A stretch of DNA of 64,000 nucleotides from contig JAFEBU010000017.1 of the NCBI GenBank assembly GCA_018242505.1, positions 62,001 to 126,000 of the forward strand, read 5' to 3'. Positions 42,114 through 50,074 of this stretch are shown here, piece by piece. The position numbers and the translations under genes were made by a program. Within the stretch, counting starts at the first letter, position 1, and each line of letters begins with the position of its first letter. The DNA comes from Pseudomonadota bacterium. GTDB taxonomy: Bacteria; Pseudomonadota; Alphaproteobacteria; Reyranellales; Reyranellaceae. The notes under the pieces are model-generated. The model searched no databases. It saw only the letters and a list, made by a program, of their open reading frames with translations, and had not been told where the DNA came from.

Positions 42114-42947
42114 ATGATCGCTGGCAGTTTGGGAGACGACACTCTCGAAGACTTCGAGCGCCGGGAGGTCACGCTGGAGGGGGTCGCCAGGACCGTTTAC
42201 GTCGCGGGTGCCGGCCCGGCCGTGATCGTCATGGCGGAGATGCCGGGGATCAGCCCGCATGTCGCCCGCTTCGCGCGCTGGGTGCGGGAGGCAGGGTTCA
42301 CCGTCTACATGCCTTCGCTGTTCGGCCGCGACGGTGCGCTCGCGAGCGCCGACGAGGGCGCTGACGTGTTCCGGCGTGCCTGCATCAGCGCCTGTTTCAA
42401 CGCGCTGAAGCGCGATGCCTCCAGCCCGGTGACGCAATGGCTGCGGGCCTTGGCCCGGCTGGCGCATGGGCAATGCGGCGGGCCGGGTGTCGGCGCGATC
42501 GGCATGTGCTTCACCGGCAACTTCGCGCTCACCATGATGCTGGAGCCCGCAATGCTGGCGCCGGTGCTGGCCCAGCCGTCGCTGCCGCTGGACGATCCGG
42601 GCGGGCTCGAGATCGCGCCCGAGGAACTCGCCGCCGTGCGCCGGCGGCTCGACCGCGAGGACCTGACCGTCCTCGCCTATCGCTTCGCGGGCGACCATTT
42701 CTGCCGGGCCGAGCGGTTCGCCGCCTATGCGCAGGCCCTGGGCGACCGCTTCATCGAACGCACGCTGCCCGACAGCGCCGCCAACCCGGACGTGCCGCCC
42801 TTCTTCGCGCGCTATGTGTCCACGCCCCACAGCGTCGTCACGGTCCACCTGATCGACCAGGCCGGCCAGCCGACGATCGAGGCGCGCGACGAGATCCTCG
42901 CCTTCTTCCGCCAACGCCTCGCCGTCGGCGCGGCGGCCGGACGCTAA
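42114..42947 (+). CDS. Dienelactone hydrolase-family protein
   Basis: This alpha/beta hydrolase has 277 residues. VIVMAEMPGISPHVARFARW carries the conserved Glu that activates the nucleophile, GMCFTGNFAL carries the Cys nucleophile, and FAGDHFCRAERF and TPHSVVTVHL follow with the expected Asp and His. It should hydrolyse a lactone or ester; dienelactone itself is only the family reference. GAGGAGG lies seven bases before the ATG. It is divergent from the GlxA-type regulator. Confidence 0.85.
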   Translation: MIAGSLGDDTLEDFERREVTLEGVARTVYVAGAGPAVIVMAEMPGISPHVARFARWVREAGFTVYMPSLFGRDGALASADEGADVFRRACISACFNALKRDASSPVTQWLRALARLAHGQCGGPGVGAIGMCFTGNFALTMMLEPAMLAPVLAQPSLPLDDPGGLEIAPEELAAVRRRLDREDLTVLAYRFAGDHFCRAERFAAYAQALGDRFIERTLPDSAANPDVPPFFARYVSTPHSVVTVHLIDQAGQPTIEARDEILAFFRQRLAVGAAAGR

Positions 42948-42970
42948 GCGAGGACCCGCACACCGCCCTT

Positions 42971-43050
42971 CTCCCTCCTTCTCCCTCCTTCTCCCTCCTT
43001 CTCCCTCCTTCTCCCTCCTTCTCCCTCCTTCTCCCTCCTTCTCCCTCCTT
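42971..43050. repeat. 10-bp perfect tandem repeat, eight units
   Basis: CTCCCTCCTT is repeated eight times without a change, flanked by partial units, right after the hydrolase stop codon. One strand is pure pyrimidine, so the tract could form triplex DNA and is likely to vary in length between strains. Confidence 0.95.
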
Positions 43051-43176
43051 CTCCCCCAACGGGAGAGGCGAAAGAAGAAAGGAGAGAAAAGAGGCGTTGA
43101 TGTTCCTCGCCCCCGCCGGGAGGAGAGGCTAGGAGAGGAGCGTGCTGCCTACGCTGCTGCACCGGGGAGGATAAAG

Positions 43177-43587
43177 ATGACTCATGTCTCGCTGACCGTG
43201 CTGCTGGGCTTCGTCGCCTGGACGCTGATCTTGCTGATCGTGATGGAGGGATTGCGCACGCGGCTCGTGCTGACAAGAACGATCGAGTCCAACGCCTTCA
43301 CGCCGGACAACGCCAACCTCTCGCCCTTCATGCAGCGGCTGGCGCGCGCGCATGCCAATTGCCTCGAGAGCCTGCCGGTCGTGGCCACGCTCCTGATCGT
43401 GGCGTTGATCACCGACCGCGCCGCCATCACCGATCCGCTGGCGCCCTGGCTGCTCGCCGCGCGCGTCGTGCAGTCCGGCGTGCACCTGGCGTCGCTCAGC
43501 GTGCTCGCCGTCAACCTCCGCTTCACCGCCTTCGCCGTCCAGGTCGCGATCGCCGTCTATTGGACCTGGGCCCTGCTGCAGGGCTAG
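43177..43587 (+). CDS. MAPEG-family membrane protein
   Basis: The 136-residue protein has four hydrophobic helices and the MAPEG pattern: NLSPFMQRLARAHANCLESLPVVATLL (the RAxxNxxE motif in helix 2), then WLLAARVVQSGVHLAS and a final FAVQVAIAVYWTWALL. Bacterial MAPEG proteins are related to microsomal glutathione transferases. GGGGAGG precedes the ATG. Confidence 0.88.
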   Translation: MTHVSLTVLLGFVAWTLILLIVMEGLRTRLVLTRTIESNAFTPDNANLSPFMQRLARAHANCLESLPVVATLLIVALITDRAAITDPLAPWLLAARVVQSGVHLASLSVLAVNLRFTAFAVQVAIAVYWTWALLQG

Positions 43588-43609
43588 ACGGGAGCGGCAG
43601 CGCCCCCTT

Positions 43610-43820
43610 TCCCAACCTCTCCCCTCACGGGGGAAAGGAGAAAGAAAGAAGGACGGGCGCCGCCGCCCTCAAGTTCCTCGCCCCCACCAGGGGAATAGGA
43701 GAAAGAAGGATAGGCACCGCCCTCAAGTTCTTCGCCCCCACCAGGGGGAGAGGAGAAAGAAGGACAGGCGCCACCTCAAGTTCCTCTCCCCTCACGGGAG
43801 AGAGCAGGAGAGGGAGGAAG
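43610..43820. repeat. Cluster of about 50-bp palindrome-containing repeats
   Basis: Three to four units built on CTCAAGTTCCTCGCCCCCAC, then CAGGGGGAGAGGAGAAAGAA, fill the gap between the MAPEG and monooxygenase genes. They share the core CCTCGCCCC...GGGGGAGAGGAGAAAGAAGG with the cluster at 40695-40960. I see no gene in this stretch. Confidence 0.8.
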
Positions 43821-43910
43821 GCGGAGACCGAACGGGAGCGGCGCGCGCCGGGGAACGCGCAACGCGAGCGCAGAGGCTATGCCGCGCGGAAGTCGCGTTC
43901 CTTCCGGTCG

Positions 43911-45575
43911 CTATGCTGCCTGGGCGCCACTGGACTGGTGCGCTCCAATGACTTCGGGCGACGAGGGCTTGTCGAACACGACGCCCTCGTAGCCACTCAT
44001 CGCCACCTGGTTGAGGATGCTCACGTACTTGGGCTGACCGCCGTTGTAGACGACGTAGCGGATGCGACCTTCCTCGTGGCCGGGCACGTTGGAATTGTAG
44101 CCCGTGAACCAGCCCTTGGCCTTGCGCAGCAGCAGCATGGAGTACATGTCCTGCACGTGCTTGGACCAGCGCGCCGCCGCGGCCCGCGTCGGCTCGAAGC
44201 GCAGATGGCCGTGCTCGCGCGCGTAGACCAGGAGGTCCGTGCACCAGTTGACGCCCAGCTCGATGCCGCGCGGGAAGTTCACCGAGGCCGAGCCGCTTTG
44301 CGGGCCGGTCGGCATCAGCACGTTGGGAAAGCCCGCCACCATCAGGCCGAGGAAGGTCGTGGGACCGTCCTTCCAGCTCTCGGCCAGCCGCTCGCCGTCG
44401 ACGCCGCGCATGTCGATGTGGTCGTAGGCGCCGGTGATGGCGTCGAAGCCGGTGGCGTAGACGATGATGTCGAACTCGTAATCGCGCTCGGTCGTGCGCA
44501 AGCCTGATTCGGTCACGCGCACGATCGGCGTCTCGCTGACATCGACGAGATGCACGTTGTCGCGATTGTAGGCCTCGTAGTAGCGCGTCTCGAGTGGCAC
44601 GCGCTGCACGCCGAAGCCATGGTCGCGCGGGATCAGCTTCTCGGCCGTGGCCGGATCCTTCACCCGCTGGCGGATGCGGCCGGCGATATATTCGGAGAAC
44701 TCCGCGTTCGCCTTCTCGTCGGTGAAGATCTCGCGGAAGTTCCGCAGCCAGATGCCGAAACCCGGCTCGTCGTAGAGCCGATCCCACAGCTTCAGCCGCT
44801 CCTCGCGCGAGACCTCCCAGAAGCCGCGCCGGTCGGGCTCGTGCTCGAAGCCGCCCGGCGTGCGCGCACAGGTGGCGAAGATCTCGTCGTAGCGGCGGCG
44901 GATGTCGGCCATCTCCTCATCGGAGATCAGGCTGTTGTTGAGCGGCGCCGCCCAGTTGGGCCGGCGCTGGAACACGGTGAGGTCGCCCACCTTGTCGGCG
45001 ATCTCGCCGATCACCTGGATGGCGGTGGCGCCGGTGCCGATCACGGCGACCTTCTTGCCCGCGAGCGGCACGCCCTCGTGCGGCCAGTCGAAGGTGTGGA
45101 ACGAGCGGCCCTTGAACGACTCCATGCCCTCGTAGCGCGGCCGGGCGGGAATCGAGAGCAGCCCCAGCGCCAGCACCAGGAAGCGCGCGGTGAGCGTACG
45201 GCCGTCCGAAACAGTGACCCGCCAGAAGTTGCCCGCCTCGTCCCACTCCGCGGCATCCACGCGGCAGTTGAACTGCATGTGGCGGCGCAGGTCGAACTTG
45301 TCGGCGACGTGGTTCAGGTAGCGCAGGTTCTCGGGCTGGCCGGAGAAGCGCTCCTTCCAGTGCCACTCGTCCAGAAGCTCGCGCGAGAAGGAATAGCCGT
45401 AGGTGTAGCTCTCCGAATCGAAGCGCGCGCCGGGATAGCGGTTCGAATACCATGTCCCGCCGAGCCCGCCCGCCGCCTCCAGCACGGTCGCCTTGATGCC
45501 GAGATCGACCAGCCGCTTGATCTGGTAGATCCCGGCCACGCCGGCCCCGATCACGATCACTTCGTAGTCGAGCAT
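43911..45575 (-). CDS. Flavin-dependent Baeyer-Villiger monooxygenase
   Basis: The 554-residue protein has the FAD site VIVIGAGVAGIYQIKRL, the Baeyer-Villiger fingerprint FKGRSFHTFDWP (FxGxxxHTxxW) and the NADPH site VAVIGTGATAIQVIGEIA. GGLGGTWYSNRYPGARFDSES near the start is typical of cyclohexanone and steroid monooxygenases. It would insert one oxygen next to a ketone. The start at 45575 is supported by GAACGGAATCC-type purine-rich sequence upstream. No obvious operon partner exists. Confidence 0.92.
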   Translation of the reverse strand: MLDYEVIVIGAGVAGIYQIKRLVDLGIKATVLEAAGGLGGTWYSNRYPGARFDSESYTYGYSFSRELLDEWHWKERFSGQPENLRYLNHVADKFDLRRHMQFNCRVDAAEWDEAGNFWRVTVSDGRTLTARFLVLALGLLSIPARPRYEGMESFKGRSFHTFDWPHEGVPLAGKKVAVIGTGATAIQVIGEIADKVGDLTVFQRRPNWAAPLNNSLISDEEMADIRRRYDEIFATCARTPGGFEHEPDRRGFWEVSREERLKLWDRLYDEPGFGIWLRNFREIFTDEKANAEFSEYIAGRIRQRVKDPATAEKLIPRDHGFGVQRVPLETRYYEAYNRDNVHLVDVSETPIVRVTESGLRTTERDYEFDIIVYATGFDAITGAYDHIDMRGVDGERLAESWKDGPTTFLGLMVAGFPNVLMPTGPQSGSASVNFPRGIELGVNWCTDLLVYAREHGHLRFEPTRAAAARWSKHVQDMYSMLLLRKAKGWFTGYNSNVPGHEEGRIRYVVYNGGQPKYVSILNQVAMSGYEGVVFDKPSSPEVIGAHQSSGAQAA

Positions 45576-45884
45576 GGATTCCGTTCCCTGTTTGTTATGG
45601 AACGATGGTAGCGCGGCCGGCGGCCGAGTACAGGCGGCAAAGAGGCCGTTTTCGAGGGGTGGAAGCCCTCCCCGGTATAGTCGAGGATATCTATAGGCTG
45701 CTCAGCAACCTAAGTATGGATCGTTCCGCCCGCTCACGGGAGCGCTACGCGCAATCGGCCACGTTCTCTGTCGAGATGACCATATGCGCGATATCGTGGG
45801 TTAGTGCGTCCGCAAGAGTTCGTTGCGCTGCAGTTACATAGGGTCACCTGAAGCCACTATACTCGCTGTTGGGGAGACTCCTAT

Positions 45885-46646
45885 ATGACTACAATCGAAA
45901 ATATACTTGCTAGTCCAATCACCCCAAACGTGATCGCACTGATTTTGGGAGCGGCTGCACTTAGTGGAAAGATCGACGTAACCTCCGGCCAGATCTGCTT
46001 GGCTTCTGCATTTGTCTTCTGCGTTCTCGGATTTCGCAACGAGCCATGGCAAATCCAGGTTGGTGCTTCGATGACGATAGGTGGGGTGCTACTTCTGTTG
46101 GCCTATTGGATCAGGCCCGAAGTAGTTGCAGTCGACTTAAGAGACAATGAAGGCACCCTCATACCTGCAGATGTGGTAACGCCGGCACTACCCCAAGGCT
46201 GTAGTCCGCCCGCAGATTCGCTAATCATTCTCTTTGGGAACAACGTTTCTTGGGTGACCAAATTTCCACACACTGCCCTCACCATGGGTGGCTTACCTCT
46301 GTTCGAACTACAAAAAGGAGAGCGCGGTACTCTGGTCGTAGGCCTACTCAGAATTTTTGACGATCAAGATGAAATAATCGCGCGGATCGATCGAAATGGT
46401 TTTTGGGTAAAGAACACGAGCCGCAAGAAGCGCCCCGATACTCACACGCTCGTGGTGTTTGACCGCAGGGACGAAGAGGTGCTTCGAATCAGATTCTTGA
46501 ATCCAAATGTCGTATCGGTCCAAGGTATCTTTAGAAAGGGCAAACTGCGGCCGTTGCGAATTACGGAGAATGCGATGTTCTTGGGGGGGATACAGATCAC
46601 AAACTCCTGCATGGGCAACGCTCGTTACGGGATAGTGATCGGTTAA
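45885..46646 (+). CDS. Membrane-anchored hypothetical protein of the accessory island
   Basis: The 253-residue protein has two N-terminal hydrophobic helices (NVIALILGAAAL, MTIGGVLLLLAYWI) and a C-terminal mainly beta domain with regular strands (TLVVGLLRIFDDQDEIIARID, HTLVVFDRRDEEVLRIRFLN). No family is recognised. Codon use and base composition are clearly more AT-rich than the surrounding core genes, suggesting recent transfer. Confidence 0.65.
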   Translation: MTTIENILASPITPNVIALILGAAALSGKIDVTSGQICLASAFVFCVLGFRNEPWQIQVGASMTIGGVLLLLAYWIRPEVVAVDLRDNEGTLIPADVVTPALPQGCSPPADSLIILFGNNVSWVTKFPHTALTMGGLPLFELQKGERGTLVVGLLRIFDDQDEIIARIDRNGFWVKNTSRKKRPDTHTLVVFDRRDEEVLRIRFLNPNVVSVQGIFRKGKLRPLRITENAMFLGGIQITNSCMGNARYGIVIG

Positions 46647-46700
46647 AAAGGAATGCCGAGCGTTGGCCGTGAGTGACCGCGCTTCGGAAACTGTGGCTGG

Positions 46701-47009
46701 TCAGCGCATCTCGAATTCCCGCCTTAGCGCGACCAAGGTTTCCGCCACGGCCTTGCTCCTCTTCGCGAGCCGCGGCTGGCGCCCCAGCCCCATGTACTCA
46801 GCGGCGATCCAGTAGAGGTATGCCGTGATTGCCTCGGCCGTCGCGCGGTCATCCATCAACATGACGTAGGCTTTGTCCGCGTATGTGTCGTATTCGTCGC
46901 TTACGCTGGAATTGCCGTTGATACCGATTGGGTCCCAGTCTTGAAACAGGATCCTCCGAACACGCGCCCGATTCTCTCGCGATTGGTATTTGTTCCGTCC
47001 GTTCGCCAT
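46701..47009 (-). CDS. Hypothetical protein with WDPIGI/DEYDTY motifs (102 aa)
   Basis: The product reads RARVRRILFQDWDPIGI, then SVSDEYDTYADKAYVML and a helical C-terminus (ATAEAITAYLYWIAAEYMGL). This pattern (DWDPIGV...DEYD.Y...L) recurs in small proteins of rhizobia and other soil bacteria; I know of no function. The ATG at 47009 was chosen, as an earlier start at 47057 adds atypical sequence. Confidence 0.6.
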   Translation of the reverse strand: MANGRNKYQSRENRARVRRILFQDWDPIGINGNSSVSDEYDTYADKAYVMLMDDRATAEAITAYLYWIAAEYMGLGRQPRLAKRSKAVAETLVALRREFEMR

Positions 47010-47173
47010 CTCGATACCTACGCGGCGCCAGCAGGGTAAGGAGTAATACCTTCCCAATTCTTAGCGATAACGCTCGGCGCATCAGCCAGCCAGTGCGCCA
47101 GTTGCCCAGTGCCGCGCCATCATAGCCCGCATCCGGCGTTAACGAGTTTCGTTTAATACGTTTGCGACATCTA

Positions 47174-47215
47174 ATTCGATTGTTTCGAATATTTCGTTTA
47201 TGGATCGAATCCATA
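47174..47215. promoter_or_regulatory. Two perfect inverted repeats upstream of the antitoxin-like gene
   Basis: ATTCGA/TCGAAT with a five-base spacer (47174-47190) and TATGGAT/ATCCATA with a three-base spacer (47199-47215) lie 38-80 bases before the start codon, in an AT-rich promoter-like stretch. They are likely operators for autoregulation. Confidence 0.55.
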
Positions 47216-47252
47216 TATTGGGATATTGGGCCCATCAACCGTGGAGACGATC

Positions 47253-47705
47253 ATGCCGTTCGATGGACCTCTTTCCGAGCGCCTGCCGACGCCTGAGGAA
47301 GCCGAGAAGGCGCGCAAGGCGAGCGCGCTGCTGGCGCGTCACATGAACAAGCAGGGTTCGCTTTCGTTGCACCTCAAGCAGGGCGCAAAAGGAGAGTTCA
47401 TGGAGTTGCCGCCGGCGGTGAGCCGTCTCGTGCTCGATCTGCTGCTGTGCGTCAGCAAGGGCGAGGCCGTGACGCTCGTGCCGTTCGGCACCGAGCTTTC
47501 GACGCAACAGGCGGCGGACCTGCTCAACGTGTCACGGCCGTTCCTCGTGAAGCTGATCGAGAACAAGGAGATCCCCCACTACAAGGTCGGGACCCATCGC
47601 CGGATCCGCGCCGAGGATCTGTTCGCCTACAAGCATCGTCGCGACGGCAAGCGCGGCGACGCACTCCGCAAGCTCGCCCGCCTCGGCCAGGAGATCGATG
47701 CCTGA
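47253..47705 (+). CDS. Excisionase-type DNA-binding protein, antitoxin-like
   Basis: The 150-residue product has a Ser/Ala-rich N-terminal region. From about residue 88 it carries an excisionase/MerR-like helix-turn-helix: LSTQQAADLLNVSRPFLVKLIENKEIPHYKVGTH, then RRIRAEDLFAYK. Proteins of this length are regularly followed by a PIN-domain toxin and act as its antitoxin. Here only a short relic follows. GGAGA lies seven bases before the ATG. Confidence 0.75.
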   Translation: MPFDGPLSERLPTPEEAEKARKASALLARHMNKQGSLSLHLKQGAKGEFMELPPAVSRLVLDLLLCVSKGEAVTLVPFGTELSTQQAADLLNVSRPFLVKLIENKEIPHYKVGTHRRIRAEDLFAYKHRRDGKRGDALRKLARLGQEIDA

Positions 47706-47808
47706 CAAGTCGACCTTGCATTTAGGTCGGCGACGGCAGATTTATACTGTAGCTGCCGGCCATTTGCCGCCGCTAGCACGATCATTTATGCTGCGTAACC
47801 CCTTGTGA
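47698..47808 (+). pseudogene. Possible stub of a PIN-domain toxin gene
   Basis: ATG 47698 overlaps the antitoxin stop, exactly where a PIN toxin should begin, and the first residues MPDKS match the usual start of such toxins. After that the frame reads unrelated sequence and stops at 47806-47808. The identification rests on position and five residues only. Confidence 0.3.
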
Positions 47809-47818
47809 AGGCAAAACA

Positions 47819-48001
47819 ATGTCCTCGTCCAAGACTGATCTCCAATACCTGCTTGAAAAGTCTCGGGGCGTTTCCATGACAGCTGCCGAACTGGAGGAGC
47901 AGCGGCGCAGCTTCGCCTACGGCAATACGAACATCGAGAACGAGCGCATCACGCGTCACGTTGTCGATGAGCAGGCCGACAAGCTGAAGAACGCCAAGTA
48001 G
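47819..48001 (+). CDS. Fic-module antitoxin candidate (60 aa)
   Basis: The small helical protein (TAAELEEQRRSFAYGNTNIENERITRHVV) directly precedes a Fic gene. The segment NTNIEN resembles the inhibitory [S/T]xxxE[G/N] helix of Fic antitoxins, with Asn at the first position. GAAGG lies seven bases before the ATG. If the motif works, its Glu would block ATP binding in the Fic active site. Confidence 0.65.
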   Translation: MSSSKTDLQYLLEKSRGVSMTAAELEEQRRSFAYGNTNIENERITRHVVDEQADKLKNAK

Positions 48002-48018
48002 GATTAAGGTAGGGATTC

Positions 48019-48675
48019 GTGGCGCCAACCGACCGCAAGAGCGAGGCGGTCGAACCGCAACTCATTGCCGATCCGGACGAGCAGGCAAGAGTAGAGGCCG
48101 CCAACGGACTCAGACAATACGATCACGTTGTTGGTCTGGTCCAGGAATGGACCGCGCCGGAGCGCACGTTCAGGCTTCGGCCATCAATGCTTCTTGGGCT
48201 TCAGCGCACGGCTCTCGAAGGACTTTCTTCTTATGCAGGGACGTGGCGGCCGGCTGACGTGCGAATTGGCGAGAGCACTCATACACCGCCGCAGGCTCAT
48301 CTGGTGCCGGGCCTGATTGAGGATATGTGTGACTATGTGAACGACAACTTTGCTACGAGGACCGCCATCCATCTGGCGGCGTATGTCATGTGGCGATTGA
48401 ACTGGATCCACCCCTTCACCGACGGCAACGGCAGAACATCGCGCGCCGCATCATATTTCGTATTGTGCGTCAAAAGCGGCAACGTTCTGCCGGGCAAGAA
48501 GACGATTCCCGAACAGATTGCCACCAACAAGAAACCTTACTACGAGGCGCTAGAAGCGGCCGACAAGGCTTGGAGAAGCGGGCAGATCGACCTCAAGGCG
48601 CTCGAGGAGTTGCTTGCGGCCGCACTCGCCACTCAGCTTGCCGATTACTATCGGGCGGCAACGGGCCAGAGCTAG
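48019..48675 (+). CDS. Fic-domain protein (probable AMP-transferase toxin)
   Basis: The 218-residue product, starting at GTG, contains the complete Fic motif HPFTDGNGRTSR (131-142) with catalytic His and the anion-binding GNGR. Flanking helices are MWRLNWI and SYFVLCVKSGNV. Fic proteins transfer AMP or related groups to target proteins. The preceding small gene is the likely antitoxin, 17 bases away. The domain lacks an obvious internal inhibitory helix, consistent with class I. Confidence 0.85.
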   Translation: MAPTDRKSEAVEPQLIADPDEQARVEAANGLRQYDHVVGLVQEWTAPERTFRLRPSMLLGLQRTALEGLSSYAGTWRPADVRIGESTHTPPQAHLVPGLIEDMCDYVNDNFATRTAIHLAAYVMWRLNWIHPFTDGNGRTSRAASYFVLCVKSGNVLPGKKTIPEQIATNKKPYYEALEAADKAWRSGQIDLKALEELLAAALATQLADYYRAATGQS

Positions 48676-48727
48676 CCCAATCACCATCCGTGTAAGAGGA
48701 ACGTCTTCCTTACAAACCTATGCCCCC

Positions 48728-49186
48728 TCACCCATGCCGCGCCCGCCATTCGGCGACGAGCGACGGCACATCGATCGGGTTCTCCTCGAAGCACCTGATG
48801 TCCGCCGCCAGCGCCCAGGGATGCGCGGCGCTGGTCCAGACCTGTGCCACGGGCATCACGGCCTGCGGGCGATCGAGCGTGCCGGGGCGCACGTTGATGA
48901 TGTCGGGATGAGCCATCATCTCGGTGTGCGTGCGGGTGAGGCAGTGCGGGCAGACATGCTGGCGATGCAGCGCGCCGCTGCCGCCGGGCAGGTCGCACCA
49001 CAGCGTCTCGCCGGACGTCGTCTCGAAATCCTTGCGCCAGACGATCATCGACAGCGAGAAGGCGCTGCCGGTGCGTTTCTGGCAGTTGTCGCAATGGCAC
49101 ATGAACACAGCCAGCGGCAGGTCCTTCACGCGATAGCGCAGCGCGCCGCAGATGCAGCCGCCATCGAGCGGGAGAGTCAGGGTCAT
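48728..49186 (-). CDS. GFA (glutathione-dependent formaldehyde-activating) family protein
   Basis: The 152-residue protein has the zinc-binding pattern of the GFA family: GGCICGALRYRV (CxCG), MCHCDNCQKRTGSAF (CxxC) and VCPHCLTRTHTE. Most members, including this type, are uncharacterised zinc proteins rather than proven glutathione-formaldehyde enzymes. It is monocistronic and ends facing the Fic gene. Confidence 0.87.
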   Translation of the reverse strand: MTLTLPLDGGCICGALRYRVKDLPLAVFMCHCDNCQKRTGSAFSLSMIVWRKDFETTSGETLWCDLPGGSGALHRQHVCPHCLTRTHTEMMAHPDIINVRPGTLDRPQAVMPVAQVWTSAAHPWALAADIRCFEENPIDVPSLVAEWRARHG

Positions 49187-49310
49187 CGCGGGCCTCCGGG
49201 TCGGGCCGTGTCGGGTTAGGTGGGGCCGGGTTGGGCCGTGTCGGGTTGGGTCGGGTCGGTAGATTACTACGGCGGCGCCCGACGATCGCCGAGATCCGCG
49301 TGCGCGACGC

Positions 49311-49454
49311 CGGTATCATCGGGCGTCGGTTTCATGGGGTGCCGATTTCATCGGACGCCGGTTTCATCGGACGTCGGTTTCATTGGGCGTCGGTTTCATT
49401 GGGTGTCGGTTTCATCGGGCACCGGTTTCATCGGGTGCCGGTATCATCGACGGT
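49311..49454. repeat. 16-bp imperfect tandem repeat, nine units
   Basis: Nine consecutive units of CGGTTTCATCGGGCGT, differing mainly at the eleventh to sixteenth bases, lie between the GFA and MarR genes. A further GGGTTGGGTCGG-type repeat precedes them (49200-49260). There are no start codons or coding features in this stretch. Confidence 0.85.
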
Positions 49455-49564
49455 ATCTGGGGCTCGCCGAGTGAACCAGGCATGGGCGCCCGCACCAGGC
49501 ACGAAGTGCGACTGCAATGCGCGGGCCGCAGACCAGACCTGACGCCGCACGGCATTGCCGATCG

Positions 49565-49576
49565 TAAGCATGCTTA
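49565..49576. promoter_or_regulatory. Perfect 12-bp palindrome, probable MarR operator
   Basis: TAAGCATGCTTA lies 32 bases upstream of the MarR start, overlapping an AT-rich TTATGATATT that could be a -10 element. Length, symmetry and position fit a MarR-family site. Confidence 0.6.
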
Positions 49577-49607
49577 TGATATTGAGACTCGCATTCCGAG
49601 GCCGACG

Positions 49608-50060
49608 ATGCGCCGCGATCTCCACAACGATCTCCTGATCCTGCTCTACGATGTTGCCCGCCACATGCGAACTTACGGCGACCAGATGGCGCGCGCTCAC
49701 GGCATGACGCGGGCGCAGATGATCGTCCTGGCGCGGCTGGAGCGTCAGCCCGACCTGTCCCAGAACGAGCTCGCCGCCATCGCCGAGGTCGCGCCGATGA
49801 CGATCGCGCGCCTGGTCGACAGCCTGGAGGCGCTCGGCCTCGTCGAGCGCGGCGTCGATCCCGACGACCGGCGCGTCTGGCGGCTGCGATTGACGCCGGC
49901 GGCCGCGCCGCTGCTCGGCGAGATCCGGCGTTACCGGGCCCGGCTCCGCAGCGTCATGACCAGGGGGATCGATCCCGCCGTCCTCGAGGACATGACCCTC
50001 GCCCTGCACCAGATGAAGGAGAACGTGAGCGCGCGACGGCTGGTCGAAGCGTCCACTTAG
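49608..50060 (+). CDS. MarR-family transcriptional regulator
   Basis: The 150-residue winged-helix protein has MTRAQMIVLARLERQPDLSQNELAAIAEVAPMTIARLVDSLEALGLVER, followed by the wing DPDDRRVWRLRLTP. It is first in an operon with EmrA- and EmrB-type genes and probably represses it until a phenolic or other drug binds. The EmrA start is 15 bases downstream. Confidence 0.9.
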   Translation: MRRDLHNDLLILLYDVARHMRTYGDQMARAHGMTRAQMIVLARLERQPDLSQNELAAIAEVAPMTIARLVDSLEALGLVERGVDPDDRRVWRLRLTPAAAPLLGEIRRYRARLRSVMTRGIDPAVLEDMTLALHQMKENVSARRLVEAST

Positions 50061-50074
50061 AACAGAGCACTGCA

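Noticed and set aside
40744..42117. 457-codon plus-strand frame covering the repeat array and the GlxA gene
   Set aside because: The frame is kept open by the 54-56 bp repeats and the antisense of a well-defined AraC/DJ-1 gene.
42838..43059. Minus-strand frame encoding GEGGRRREKE repeats
   Set aside because: It is only the translation of the 10-bp tandem repeat and lacks a ribosome binding site and non-repeat coding sequence.
45605..45841. 78-codon plus-strand frame at the island edge
   Set aside because: No ribosome binding site, no motif and mixed composition; treated as intergenic.
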